Below, one piece after another: positions 43,342-54,275 of a DNA stretch of 64,000 bases. The DNA is from Capronia americana (taxonomy: Eukaryota > Ascomycota > Eurotiomycetes > Chaetothyriales > Herpotrichiellaceae): the NCBI GenBank assembly GCA_016110215.1, contig JADWQD010000009.1, forward strand, positions 994,093 to 1,058,092, read 5' to 3'. The translations under genes and the position numbers were made by a program. The notes beneath the pieces are model-generated. The model saw only the letters and a program-made list of their open reading frames with translations. It did no database searches and had not been told where the DNA came from. Position 1 is the stretch's first letter, and each line of letters begins with the position of its first letter.

Positions 43342-44222
43342 TCCAATTTACAGCTGGGAATCGAGCATTGCGCAACCAACAACTGCCTGCATTGAGCTCT
43401 GAATGGTCGTTGATATAAGTGTCGGTCCGGCCTTTTCGTGGACACTCAGCCTCGAGACACGGCAGCTCTCCGAATCAGGGCACCTGGAATGTGTGTGTAC
43501 GTGGAAAGTCAAAGAATCAAGATAGACCTCGGGCGAGGCTGATGGAGTTCGGGTTCACGCCTCAACCGCGAATAGCCGACGAGCCTGTGGGGAGCTGGGG
43601 GTGGGGTACAAGTCCGGAGTACTCAAGACAGGCACGGTAGCAGTACGGGGTGGAAACGCTTGATGTCTAGGTGGGGATACTAGCCTACTGTATACATGAG
43701 GGTAGAGGACGCCGGAAGAGTGTTTACTGTGATACCCAAAGGTAGAGTGCGGTAACGGAGGTGGGAACAGCGACGATGGTGCGAAAACAGACCGGAAAGG
43801 TCTTCGTTATCGAACTGTATGAGCAGCTAACGTAGGACAAGGCTTCTAGATCCCCCACCAACCAAGTTGTTTCGATTTGCAACACATTAATTAGCTTGTC
43901 TGGTATCGACAGTGCCTCCCAACTGTTCAATCAAAACTTTTGATATCTCTCAGTACCATGCTGGCCATGTCTTTGCCAGGGCATGCTGCTCATGCTGACG
44001 ATGAAGCTCATATCTAGTAGTGGTCATTAGCACCCAATGCACAATCCCTTATACAACGCCCCGATGGCGGTCAGGAGCCCACCATCCAACGATTACGACT
44101 CCAAACCAATGTTAACCCCCATCGAGATATATATTAAAAAAAATTCGTGCTTTGGGTATCACTGATGACAGCAGAACAATTATGGCAGAGCACTGCTCCG
44201 AGGATCATGAGGTCCAGCCGAA
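43342..44222. other. Intergenic region
   Basis: About 880 bases between the acyl-CoA synthetase start and the areB stop, both on the minus strand. Short frames only; no supported gene. Confidence 0.4.
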
Positions 44223-45745
44223 TCAGGCGTGGGCGCCTGGTGAAAGTCGTGGTCTCTTCACAACGTGTTCGTCGTTAGCCTGAGCCTCGAGCAATTGTCT
44301 CTCCAGCTCCTCGGCTTTGCGCTTGTATTCGTCTCGTTCTTGCAGGGCTCGGTCTCGTTCGCGACATAGGTTCGACTCGTTGTCGTGGTAGACCATGTTG
44401 ATGACTTCCAGTTCGGAAACTCGTGTCCGAAGAGTGTTGGTGAGCGCGACGAGGTCATCGTAAGTCATGGCAGCGGCGCCGTGTTGACCGTTGCTCAGGG
44501 CGGCAACCACGGGAGAGGGTTGACTGAGTTGGAGGGCAGGGTCAGTGGGAATGCCATTGCTGTAGTGAGCTTCGGCCAGAGCGGCTACCCCGTCAAAGAG
44601 GTGCTGAGGGGCGATGTTCGGATCGTGCTGGGCGCCGGGTGTGCCAGTCCGCGAAATGGGTGATTGCGACCGGTCAGATGCGACCGAGGCGGCCATCTGC
44701 GACACTCGCCGGTGTTGGTTTATGCTGTCGGTGGCGGGTGCCTGACCTCCATTCTGCTCGAACTGCGATCTGCGTTAGACGACCGGCTCTCATTCAAATC
44801 ATGTCCCAGTGTCCTCACCTTCTTCTTCGGGCCTTGCGTGGCAGTCTTGACCCGGTTGCGACTCTTGATCACGTCGGTCTTGAGGCTGATGGGTCGCGGA
44901 CGGCCATGCAGCTTAAGGAACAGGCCGCACGCGTTGCAGAGCACGGATCCCGATTCGTCGCGCCGCCATAGCGGTGTCGTAGAGGTCTGGCAGTTCTGGC
45001 AGACAGGCTGTTGCAGAGGTGCGGTCGGGTCAGCGCTTGCTATTGAAATCGAGGCCATTGCCAGCCTTCGGTGAAAAGAAGATGCGGGTGCGATGCGATA
45101 ACGATAAGACTTCTTCAGACGGAGATGACGGGGAGGTGGGTGGGTGGATGGACGGATCACGTGGTAAGGGCTTGGCAGAAGGAAATGTGCGGCGGCGGCG
45201 AGGACTTACTGGAGCGCTGCCGGCAATTCCAGGCGTGGGCACTGCGGGCATCCCCCCCGTGTAACTCATTTGTGATCCATAGCTGCTGCTGGAGAACGAC
45301 CTGTCCGCCTGTCAGCTTCCATCACGCTCTGCTCAGACGTCCCTTGCTCCTTTGACGTTGTTGCGTACCTGAGAGGTGGTGCAGGCACAGCGGCAGCTGC
45401 CAGCGCCGTCAAAGCCGACAAGCCTGGCAATGACAATCGTGGTTCCGAGTGGTACTCGCGGCTGAGGTTGACGCTCGCGCTCCTGGCGTGGTACTGTGGT
45501 TGGTTGAGAAACTGACTACCCGTGTACGGAAGATTCGTGGACGCCGGACGGGAGATATCCCTCCCATACGCGGCCGAGGGCGGTAGAGGTGAGCTGCTTC
45601 TTTGATAGTCTCTTCTGTATCCTTCCAATCGCGAGTCGCTCAACGGCGTCGATGGCGGTCGGTATGTCGGGTCGAGGGTGGCCCGAAAGAGCGGTGGTGC
45701 AACTGCGGACGCCGTGTTCGATATGGTGAGACCAGACCGTGGTCT
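44223..45745 (-). CDS. areB: AreB-type GATA transcription factor (Dal80/Gzf3/ASD4-like)
   Basis: Nitrogen-metabolism GATA factor, usually a repressor opposing AreA. Four exons are supported: up to 45745-45369, 45300-45210, 45007-44819 and 44762-44223. The zinc finger is in exon 3: CQNCQTSTTPLWRRDESG, then LCNACGLFLKLHGRPRPISL (C-X2-C-X18-C-X2-C type). Exon 4 ends with a leucine-zipper-like coiled coil (about LVALTNTLRTRVSELEVINM to the end). The long form (at most 398 residues) has no ATG between the in-frame TAG next to 45746 and the finger region until exon 2. A second ATG at 45058 lies inside the 202-nt intron 2 and would give a 259-residue form (MASISIASADPTAPLQQ, then the finger). This matches the described Aspergillus areB layout of two promoters, alternative splicing and AUG plus non-AUG starts. 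The true 5' end is not resolved. Confidence 0.9.
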
Positions 45746-47495
45746 CTACGGGTGGGATTCGATAGTGAGGGACGGCGATGTGAGGCTCAATCGTGTTCTT
45801 CCGTCAAAAGCGAATGTCACACGCAGGTACTCGATTCAACGAACGATGGTATAACGAACAAGAATGACTTCGATAAGGAGAGGGATGGTTATCAACGAGA
45901 CAATGAACGTCTATCGATACGGGAGCCTCGCGGGTTTTGCACTATCCAATACCATGCTAGAGTCAGGGGGATCACAAGGCGAGGGATCCTAGCCGACGAG
46001 GAGGGTGCTGGTCCCGCCGATGAGGCTAACAGCACGTCTAATTGCGCCGTGTCTTGAAGATGGATACAGTGGTTGAGATCAACCTCGCAGCCCAGTAGAA
46101 GGTCACTTTGCTCAGGGATGCAAGCAGATCATTTGCATACTCGATTGCTCCCCCATGGCCTCCAATGATGCGGTCTCAGTCACTATTGACAGAAGTTCTG
46201 GAATGCATTTTGAATTGGCCTGCATGTTGTCTCTGCGCGACGAACGATGGCGAGTTGGCGCTGATTCGGCACGTTAGCAAACCTGGGGAAGATGAAAGAG
46301 ATTGTCCAATCTCGCGGTGGGGACGCCGGCTTCCGATGTGCCCCTTTCTATCGCGCCTGTGGCACAGTCAAACGACATCACTTTCCTCTGTGCGGCAATA
46401 GCCGCTTGAATTATCTTCCTACCCAGTATCTTCCAGAGGCCACGGTGCAGATAAAGTGACGATGCTGTCCAATGCTCGCTAGGGTCCAAATGGAACCCGC
46501 ATCAAGCGCCTCGAACTGCCCTTGGCCTTGCGTCCCATTATTTGACCCAACCGCCTCCTATTGCGGCTCCGTTCAGGTGGAAATACTGAGAAGGTCACGC
46601 GTGGATTGTCGATCAAGGCCCGCTGTCCGAGATTTGACAACGCCAGTCTCGCGTAACTCGATGGACGTTGGATGGCGACGATCGAGACACCAGGTCAGGC
46701 ATAGCTGTGGCTGGTGGGATTTGCGAACCCTAAGGTAGGGTTGGTTGTGGCTGTTAGGTGGCTGTTTCAGGGGCCGAGGCCTACGAGAACCCGTCCGAGC
46801 TGTGGTCTGGTGCCTGTCAACTTTGACTTGCAAATCCGGTCGTTTGCGGGGGTCTCCCAATCAATATTCATTCCATGGGTTTTTATACGTAGCTACCAAT
46901 GTCATACACAATACACCATGTATATAGCCCTGTAGGCGGAAATCGAGCAGTGCACTGGCATAGGCCGGTGGAGAGGCCAGTTATGTATTTCAACTGATAC
47001 CGAAAAGGTCTATCCTTCCAGTCCTGGAGGGCCACTGATGAAAAGACGGAGAGGCCTCGATCGGTCTGCAAGATTCGGGATCGCCTGGATCCCACGATGT
47101 GCTGCTGGTTGATCGAATAGATAGCATTGATGGTGACCACGGCTCTTGAACGCGAGGCAGTCAAACCTCTGTCCGAGTCTCGTGCGCATAGAGCCTCCCG
47201 TTGCAGGCCAATGGTTGAGTTAGGCACTCGCCTATGCTGCAATAATGCGCGGCTTCTCGGGTCATGGCCTCCGAGACGCTGTGCTCGGAGCCTCGCAAAC
47301 AAAGTTTCCACGAACGTGGCTTGAATGTCATCCATGATTCCATGATCCCATGTGGCTGCCCTGTGCGAGTTTACGTCTGCCTTTCATTCTAGTACCCCGG
47401 TTTCATAGAAGCATATGTGTCAGCATGTAAAGGCCTCTCGACGATTCTAGCTCTTCTCTTCCCCTTAGCCCTTGTACGTCTCCGTCATCCCCGTC
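45746..47495. other. 1.75-kb region between divergent areB and lsb6
   Basis: The part next to areB probably contains its distal promoter and 5' leader, possibly with a leader intron ending in cgtag at 45746. No frame in the rest is recognisable. Confidence 0.4.
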
Positions 47496-49924
47496 ATGCC
47501 TCGACATCGAGGGACCTCAGGCTACGCCCGCCTGGCCCAAGCAGACGAAGACGAGCCGTTGGGAGATGAAAATTCCGGAGATGAGGAAGACATCAACAAC
47601 CCGTCACCTTTGTTGACGCGATATGCCTCCATACAACCTGCGCCGCGCGAGTCTATGCGCCATCACGACTCCCGGAAGCGACCAATGCGCAGGGTCCGAA
47701 GTAATTCGTCGGGGGTGGATATCAAAGCAATAAATGCCAGACTGGAGCGGTGGGCAGAAGAGATCGCGTCCAAGTTCAAGATCAGCTCGGTCAAGGGCAA
47801 GACACAGGAGGAGGAACAACTGGAGATTCACCACTCCGTCTTCCAAGCTCCTCCAGACATTCGCCCTTATACAGCGTCGCAGCTGGCCGCCTACGATGCC
47901 GCCGAGACCGATCGAATGACGAAGACGCAATTCGACGACATCGTCGAGAGTGTCAGAGTGGCAATTGAACTCGGGACACACCCGAAGATGATCTCACAAG
48001 GGAGTTCCGGCAGCTACTTTGCGCGAAACAGCGAAGGCAAGGTCGTCGGAGTGTTTAAACCCAAAGATGAAGAACCCTATGCTTCAAGAAATCCCAAGTG
48101 GACAAAATGGCTACACAGGAATCTGCTCCCCTTCGCCTTTGGCCGAGCATGTCTGATCCCCAATTTATCCTACGTCTCCGAAGCCGCCGCCTATGTTTTA
48201 GACGCCCAATTACGGACATATATCGTGCCCTACACAGACGTCGTCTGGTTATCCTCGAAAGTTTTCTACTACGATTTCTGGGAAAGGCGGAGCACGTGGA
48301 GTGGAAAGAGAGGCCTGCCCGCCAAACCGGGCAGCTTTCAGGTTTTCCTGAAGGGATTCAAAGATGCCAACATCTTCCTCCGAGAGAATCCCTGGCCCGA
48401 TCAAGGAACAGAGTTCCGAGCAGATGTCGAGTCGAAGCGGAAAAGGCGACCTTTGAGCAATTGCATTCCAGGTGGCCGAGGTTCAGACGACGAAGAAGAG
48501 GAGGCGCCTCGAGTAGTCTCGCCACCACCGTTAGAAAACGCCCCTAAATTCCGTTGGACGCCTGTGATCAGACAAGCGTTCCGAGAAGAGCTGGAGAAGC
48601 TCGTTATCTTGGATTATATCATGCGGAACACGGATAGAGGATTGGACAACTGGATGATAAAGATCGACTGGAAGACGGAAGAAGTGTCCATCGTCGCAGA
48701 ACCTCCCAAATCGAATAGCACGACTGAAAATGGAGATGCTCATTTACGACCACAGTCGGTCAGTCCAAATATCAACCCGCAACGACCGGAGTCCAATACC
48801 TCGAGGCCCTACAAGAGGTACGAGGCCATGGAAAGCCGGGCAGGGACGCCTTCAAATGCCCATGAGCCGCAATGCTCAATCACACTCGGTGCCATCGACA
48901 ACAGCTTGTCGTGGCCCTGGAAGCACCCTGATGCTGTATGTATCCAATTGCTGACCTGTTGACCAATGCTAACTCGAGACAGTGGCGCAGTTTTCCATTC
49001 GGCTGGTTGTTCCTGCCGGTGTCCTTGATCGGACAACCCTTTTCAAAACGAACACGAGAACATTTCCTCCCTCTGTTAACATCAACAGCGTGGTGGAGCG
49101 AGACTCAACTGGCTCTACGGAGAGTGTTCGCACTGGACTCAGACTTTAAAGAGAGCATGTTTGCGCGGCAAATAGCCGTGATGAAAGGCCAGGCTTGGAA
49201 CGTCGTTGAAACTCTGAAACAAGAGGACCACGGTCCTCTCGAGCTGACTCGCCGCACGAGGGTATGCGTCTGGGACGACCTAGTAGACGTCCCCGTGGCG
49301 ATACCGATGCGTGTACCATCTGCCGAGATGAACCGCCACAAAGCCCGCCACGACCGACCGCAACAGGAGGAGATGGACATAGGCGCTAGCTACGGGTCTG
49401 CTCCGTCCCAACAATCACAATTCGACCTTCTCGGCTCTCCAACCACCGAACTACCCAACCCACACCGCTTTGACCTCACCCGCGATGACAGCGCCGCAGA
49501 CCTCGGCCATGCGTCCGCCGACATAGAGGGACTGAGCAGCACCGCCCCGGCCTTCGACTCGCTCGACTACGCACGCGAAGCCCACGGCAGTCTGGGCCAG
49601 CACCATTCCGCAACCCTCCCGCCCCGACCAAAGAGCAAACCGCGCTTTAGCTTCGAGTTCCCTCGCAACTCCGCCAACAGCAATGCCTCCCCCTCGCAGA
49701 AAGATCGAACACGGAGGCAGAGGTCCATGTCCACCAGAAGTGCGTTTGGGGCTAAACACCACAAGTCCGCCCCCCACAACGTGTTGTACGACGGAGATGA
49801 TTTTGACGAGGGCGACTTGGGATACGCGGCGGCAAGTGATTTGGATAACACGCACAAGAGAAAAGTGATTGTTGAGAGATTAGAGACAGTGAAAAGTAAG
49901 AAGCCTTTCTTCACGTGGTGCTAG
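47496..49924 (+). CDS. lsb6: Type II phosphatidylinositol 4-kinase (Lsb6)
   Basis: Makes phosphatidylinositol 4-phosphate on vacuole, endosome or plasma membranes. Two exons, 47496-48935 and 48983-49924 (intron 47 nt), join in phase zero to give 793 residues. The ATG at 47496 (MPRHRGTSGYARLAQADEDE) is the first in frame. Kinase-domain landmarks are the nucleotide loop MISQGSSGSYFARNSEGKVV (about 167), GVFKPKDEEPYASRNPKWTK, the catalytic loop LDYIMRNTDRGLDNWMIKID (about 370) and ITLGAIDNSLSWPWKHPDA at the splice site, after which WRSFPFGWLFLP continues the domain. The C-terminal third (about 610-793) is Ser/Pro-rich and probably disordered. The fold and order match Lsb6/PI4K2 rather than Stt4 or Pik1, which are much larger. 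Confidence 0.94.
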
Positions 49925-50658
49925 AGTGGGGAGTTAAGGTCACCTTACACGCGAGAACGGATAGAGGGGGGCGCAAGTCCATATCCTACCAACCCACCTA
50001 CCTGCCTGTCTGCCTACGCATCATATCTCATTGAAATCCGGTCGACGGATTGCTTCGCTATAGGATCGATATACTCGGGAGTACAACGGGGCTGGGCTGG
50101 GCTGGGCCGGGCCTTGCTCCGTGAAGCAAAAAAGCCTTGCATGTCACGACACACGACTGCATTGGGAGGTACGGGGTACATTCATTGCATGGCCAGGGCT
50201 CCAGTCGCCTCGCGGCCCAATTGATAGCGTCAATCACCACTTGTTCATGCGGAGGAGGGGGGTGGAACCGTCCGTCCGTTGAGAGATACGTATAATCAAT
50301 CAAAAGATGTCTGCGTTGGTGCTCGAGTTCCACATTCGCTCGCTTAGCTGCTCTAGAATACGTAATGTGTAGTGTTCTGCAGAAACGACGCTACCCTGCC
50401 ACTTCAGGTCCCAATGCCATTGTCAGCCGCGCGAGTTCAACCCAAAAACGCCGCCACTCACGCCGGTCTTTCCCAATTCCGACATTCGTCTGCTTCAATC
50501 GCTCGGCTTGTAACATATAACAACAGCCTGGCGGGGTCGTAAAGCCTGTATCAAAACTCAGGACGACTCTCATTTCACCGACCTCCAAGTCAAGCTTGGA
50601 AATCGTTCCCCTTCCGATCCTAACGGCCGGCTTTGCAAAGCTGAATTGGACTGCGATT
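49925..50658. other. Intergenic region between convergent genes
   Basis: About 735 bases between lsb6 (+) and sec17 (-). It includes a short (GGGCT)-type repeat near 50087-50113. No supported gene. Confidence 0.4.
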
Positions 50659-51633
50659 CTAGGAGAAATCTTCCTCCTCCTTTTCGATGGCGTTCTTCAC
50701 CCGCAGGAATAATGTCGTCTTCCACTTGTCCAACTTGCTCAACTGGTCGAACTGGAGCAATTTGTCGGTAAAGGCCTCCTGGTCGCCCTCCTCCACACAG
50801 CCCACCAGGTCCGTGAGCAGCATATTCTCCCGCGTGCCGGCGAAACTGCCGTCGAGTTCCCGGTAATTCTCCAGCGCCCGCTTCGTGGCCACCTGGTCGC
50901 CTGCCGCGAGATAGCAGATGCCTGCCTTGAGGAAATAGTCCTTGACGGACCAGCGCATGAGGTTGTTGTTCAAGCTGGATTTGGCAACCGCCTCGAGCTT
51001 CTGGATCGCGTTCTGGTAGTCGCCTTCCAGGGCGGCCAGGTCCGCGACCTTCAAGTATAGTTTATTGGCGAGGGCTTCGGCGTTGTCGGACTCGTACCAC
51101 TGCGCGGCCGTGTCGTAGGCCTCGAGCGCTTTCTTCTGGTCGCCGATCTCCATTTCGTACACTTCGGCGAGGTTTTGCTGGTGGGTGGCGGCGCGCCGGA
51201 AGTTGCCTTTGCTCGTGTAGTGCTGGATTGCCGTCGCGAGCACGCGGGCCGCGTCTTGAGGCGAGTCCTTTCTGTAGACTTTGAACGCTTCAGTGAGAGT
51301 GTTGGCCATGTCGTCGGGTTCGTTGAGTTTGGACTGTTGGATCGAGGCTGCTTTTTCGAAAGCTTTGCCGGCTTCGAGGTCTGCGTGGAACGGAATGGTC
51401 AGTCAAGTTGTGTCTATCTGTATTGTCTGTGGAGACAATTGTGCGGGATGTAGTAGGGTAGGCATAGGGCGCTTACTCTGCTTTTGTACCCGGAAGGCAT
51501 TCGCGGCTTGTGTGTATAGATCTGCGGCGTTCTCCCATTTCTCGCCGCGTCCGCCGAAGAGGCTGAAGCCGCCAGTTGCGCCTTGGGCTGCCTTGTCGGC
51601 TTTTTGTAACAGTGCTCGAGGGTCTTGAGCCAT
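50659..51633 (-). CDS. sec17: Alpha-SNAP (Sec17)
   Basis: Adaptor that loads the ATPase Sec18/NSF onto SNARE complexes for disassembly. Two exons, 51633-51477 and 51380-50659 (intron 96 nt), join in phase to give 292 residues, exactly the usual family length. The N terminus MAQDPRALLQKADKAAQGAT is followed by the membrane-contact loop region SLFGGRGEKWENAADLYTQA. TPR-like helical hairpins fill the rest, including NFRRAATHQQNLAEVYEMEI, LEAYDTAAQWYESDNAEALA and YFLKAGICYLAAGDQVATKR. The C terminus LDKWKTTLFLRVKNAIEKEE carries the conserved leucine that stimulates Sec18 and ends in acidic residues. It is divergent from the GatC-like gene, with about 385 bases between the start codons. Confidence 0.96.
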
Positions 51634-52018
51634 GGTGGAAGCGAACTGAAACGGACGTGAGGTGGGGGATGAGAGTGAAATGAGTGGAAATGCCTGAGGG
51701 AGTGATCAGTGTCCCCTTGGTTGTCCGGATGGCTTGCCTGTGCGGAAGGTAGCAAGGGTCGAAGTTGGAGTGCTACCTGGGTTGATTGTATACGTGTCTT
51801 TCCAGACGTTCAATCGATGGATCGAGTTATGTTCGCCAGACTGCGGACTGCAGGCTGGGGATCCCAGGAAGCCCCGCCAGAGTGGAAGCCTATCCTATCG
51901 GATCGACGTCACCATGCCGCTTTAAGAACATTTCAACCTTTCATCTGGACGACCGTACCATGTGCACGGCAGAGCAAGACCAGCAGGGTTCAAGGCAGTC
52001 CTGCAGCGGACGTGTACA
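51634..52018. promoter_or_regulatory. Shared promoter region of sec17 and the GatC-like gene
   Basis: About 385 bases separate the two divergent ATGs, so both promoters must lie here. No individual element is resolved by eye. Confidence 0.5.
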
Positions 52019-52756
52019 ATGCCTCGTCTGCCTCGCCAGACATTCAGCATTCGTACAGCTCTCTCCGGCCCCATAACCAGCCCGTCGCGAGAAAAGGAGC
52101 TCCGCCTAGTCAAGAAAATCGACCTCTCCCCAGACATCGAATCCCTGCTTGAGACTCCAACATGGTCTGTGGCTTCATTGCTACCACCGGCCCCAGGTCA
52201 ACTCGGAGGACCCGACGGCTCGGGCTTGTACTCATGGCGCCCATACGCCCCAGCATATGCAGGAGAAGCTGAGAAAGAGATCTCAAGAGACAAACTGCAC
52301 CACCTCCTTAAGCTCTCCGCTCTGCCTTTGCCCAAGTCGATAGCGGAAGAGAACCAAATGCTGCATGATCTTCGTGATCAAGTGCACTTTGTCAAGGAGA
52401 TCCAAAAGGTGGACACCACCGGTGTACAGCCGCTCGTGGCGATTCGCGATGAGACCTCCGAGTACAGGCGGGAACAAACAATCACACGGGAGAAATTGGC
52501 TGAATACTTGGCTTTGGAAGAGAAGAAAGGCAAGAACGGCACCATCCGGCGGAGAAGAGACACGTATCAGGTCACGAGCTTTACAGCGGATAGCCAGCCA
52601 TGGAAGGAGGATCCTATCGAATGGTCCAAAGTGGAGGATCCCTGGGCCATGGGAGAGGGCGCTGAGACTAGAAGGATGGGCAAATTCTTCTTCGTGAAAA
52701 GGAGGCGGGCTGACCCCGTGGGTCAAGAAAAAGACAAGGACATAAAGGATGAGTGA
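52019..52756 (+). CDS. Mitochondrial GatC-like subunit of the Glu-tRNA(Gln) amidotransferase
   Basis: Likely part of the GatCAB-type complex that converts Glu-tRNA(Gln) to Gln-tRNA(Gln) in mitochondria. The 245-residue frame starts at the ATG at 52019 (MPRLPRQTFSIRTALSGPIT), an Arg/Ser-rich, acid-free start suited to mitochondrial import; the codons upstream in frame contain no ATG. The GatC signature is at about 93-155: DKLHHLLKLSALPLP, then LHDLRDQVHFVKEIQKVDTT and GVQPLVAIRDET. This matches the bacterial GatC pattern of a helix with spaced leucines followed by xVDTxGVxP. Bacterial GatC has only about 95 residues. Here a further C-terminal region is present, with a charged segment and SQPWKEDPIEWSKVEDPWAM, as in filamentous-fungal versions. 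Confidence 0.82.
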   Translation: MPRLPRQTFSIRTALSGPITSPSREKELRLVKKIDLSPDIESLLETPTWSVASLLPPAPGQLGGPDGSGLYSWRPYAPAYAGEAEKEISRDKLHHLLKLSALPLPKSIAEENQMLHDLRDQVHFVKEIQKVDTTGVQPLVAIRDETSEYRREQTITREKLAEYLALEEKKGKNGTIRRRRDTYQVTSFTADSQPWKEDPIEWSKVEDPWAMGEGAETRRMGKFFFVKRRRADPVGQEKDKDIKDE

Positions 52757-53410
52757 GCGAGGAGGCCGGACCACCAAGTGACTGGACCTTTCAGACAAGT
52801 CGCTTCGAAACACCGAACCATAAGAGTAATCCCTCCTAGACATATCAGCTCTGGCCTCGAAGAACTTAGTCAGGTTTCCTGCGTTCTCGGGCGCCAAATG
52901 GACGACATCAACTTCACCTTCCTTCACCCTCCAATCCTTGGCGGTAGTCAGTACACATTTAACAGACTACCACCGCGCCGGCCAAGGGAAATTGTCACTC
53001 GCTCGCTCGGGTGCCAAAAAAGAACCAAAAAGAACACGGACTCAGGGTCAAGTCTGTGAGAAAACCGGGCAGAACCGATTTTGTCTTTTTCTGGTTTTTG
53101 TGTCATTCGGCCGGGAGCGAACAGTCGACCTTCCTCATGTCTACCTAAGGTCGCCACCATAACCACAAGGTATAAATGGTGACTTTGTCTGAGAAGAACC
53201 AACAACAACAAGCCGACAATATCTTTTAGGATATCGATCCACCACGAATTTTTTTTTGGTTTCTTGCAGGAAGCCAACCGCTCAATCTCGCCGGCCGAAT
53301 GACAGCAGAGTTTTGACGATTGAAAAATATATCCCTGGGATTAAGAAACTGGGGCGGTGATTGGTCGATATTCGATCCCTTCACTGTACTGAGCACGTGG
53401 GACGGGCTGT

Positions 53411-53453
53411 GAAGGTGAAGGTGAAGGTGAAGGTGAAGGTGAAGGTGAAGGTA
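53411..53453. repeat. (GGTGAA)n hexanucleotide repeat
   Basis: About seven perfect tandem copies of ggtgaa in noncoding DNA. The reverse strand would encode alternating Thr-Phe, which produces a misleading open frame there. Confidence 0.92.
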
Positions 53454-53885
53454 TCGAAGCACGTGGACACAGGACGAGGCTCTAGCTTACCGATACTGTA
53501 GGGTATACTCCCTCTCCATCTCTTGCTCATAGAGGTCTCCTCTCCGGCGTGGAAGCCAATTGAGGATCGATTATCACGTACTCGGTCTATGACAGACAGA
53601 TCTCCACAATCTATTGCCTGGCCATTATATGTTGGGCGAAGAAAGCTACAAGCTTGGTCTTGGATTCGTACTGCCCTGTCTGCAACTATGCACAATACCT
53701 GGGAAATGCGGCCCAAGCGAAGCGAATGGGACGGTAATCTTCACCCCAGGCAGGCCGGCAGGCCAGGTACATAGGCAGGCGGGCTAGGTGCCAGCGCCAG
53801 TTGGCAGCCGCGGTATGGTAGTACGGGCAGTACGCGCCTGATGAATGTCGATGGCAAGGCTTGAGCTTGAGCCCATCATGGCCAT

Positions 53886-53906
53886 TCGTCATCGTCATCG
53901 TCATCG
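53886..53906. repeat. Short (TCG/ATC) trinucleotide run
   Basis: Three and a half copies of the six-base unit tcgtca in intergenic DNA. Confidence 0.7.
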
Positions 53907-54275
53907 CCATGGCATTGATGCCGCCATGGAACATATTCCGCTGTCAGACTGTATGCTACCTATCTACATATTCAAGAGTCATAGTGATAGTACAGACAGT
54001 ACTCGGTATCTAGATCGTCAAAAGTATGAAATGGCTGAGCCGAGCTCGTGGGCCAGTCGAATGCTCATGTGCCATGCTCGCTCTCCTTTTCCACTTCCAG
54101 ATAGGGGAGGGAAGGAGACACTCGTGCGATTAAACTCGACAGCCATGCGTATATGCGTTAGAATGCGTGCGTGAGTGCATGCGTGATGTTTGTATGTGGA
54201 TGTATGTCCAGAAGGAAATAAAATACATTCCTGCCATTTGTAGGCAATCCTTATCCAGAGGGCACTCCACTCCCA

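Larger units (their letters stand above)
52757..54275. other. 1.5-kb intergenic region between convergent genes
   Basis: Between the GatC-like gene (+) and the SPX transporter (-). It contains a clean (GGTGAA)n hexanucleotide tract (53411-53453) and a (TCG/ATC) trinucleotide run at 53886-53906. No supported gene. Confidence 0.45.

Noticed and set aside
53226..53774. Minus-strand frames with alternating LH or TF residues
   Set aside because: Produced by translating the (GGTGAA) microsatellite; no real protein features.
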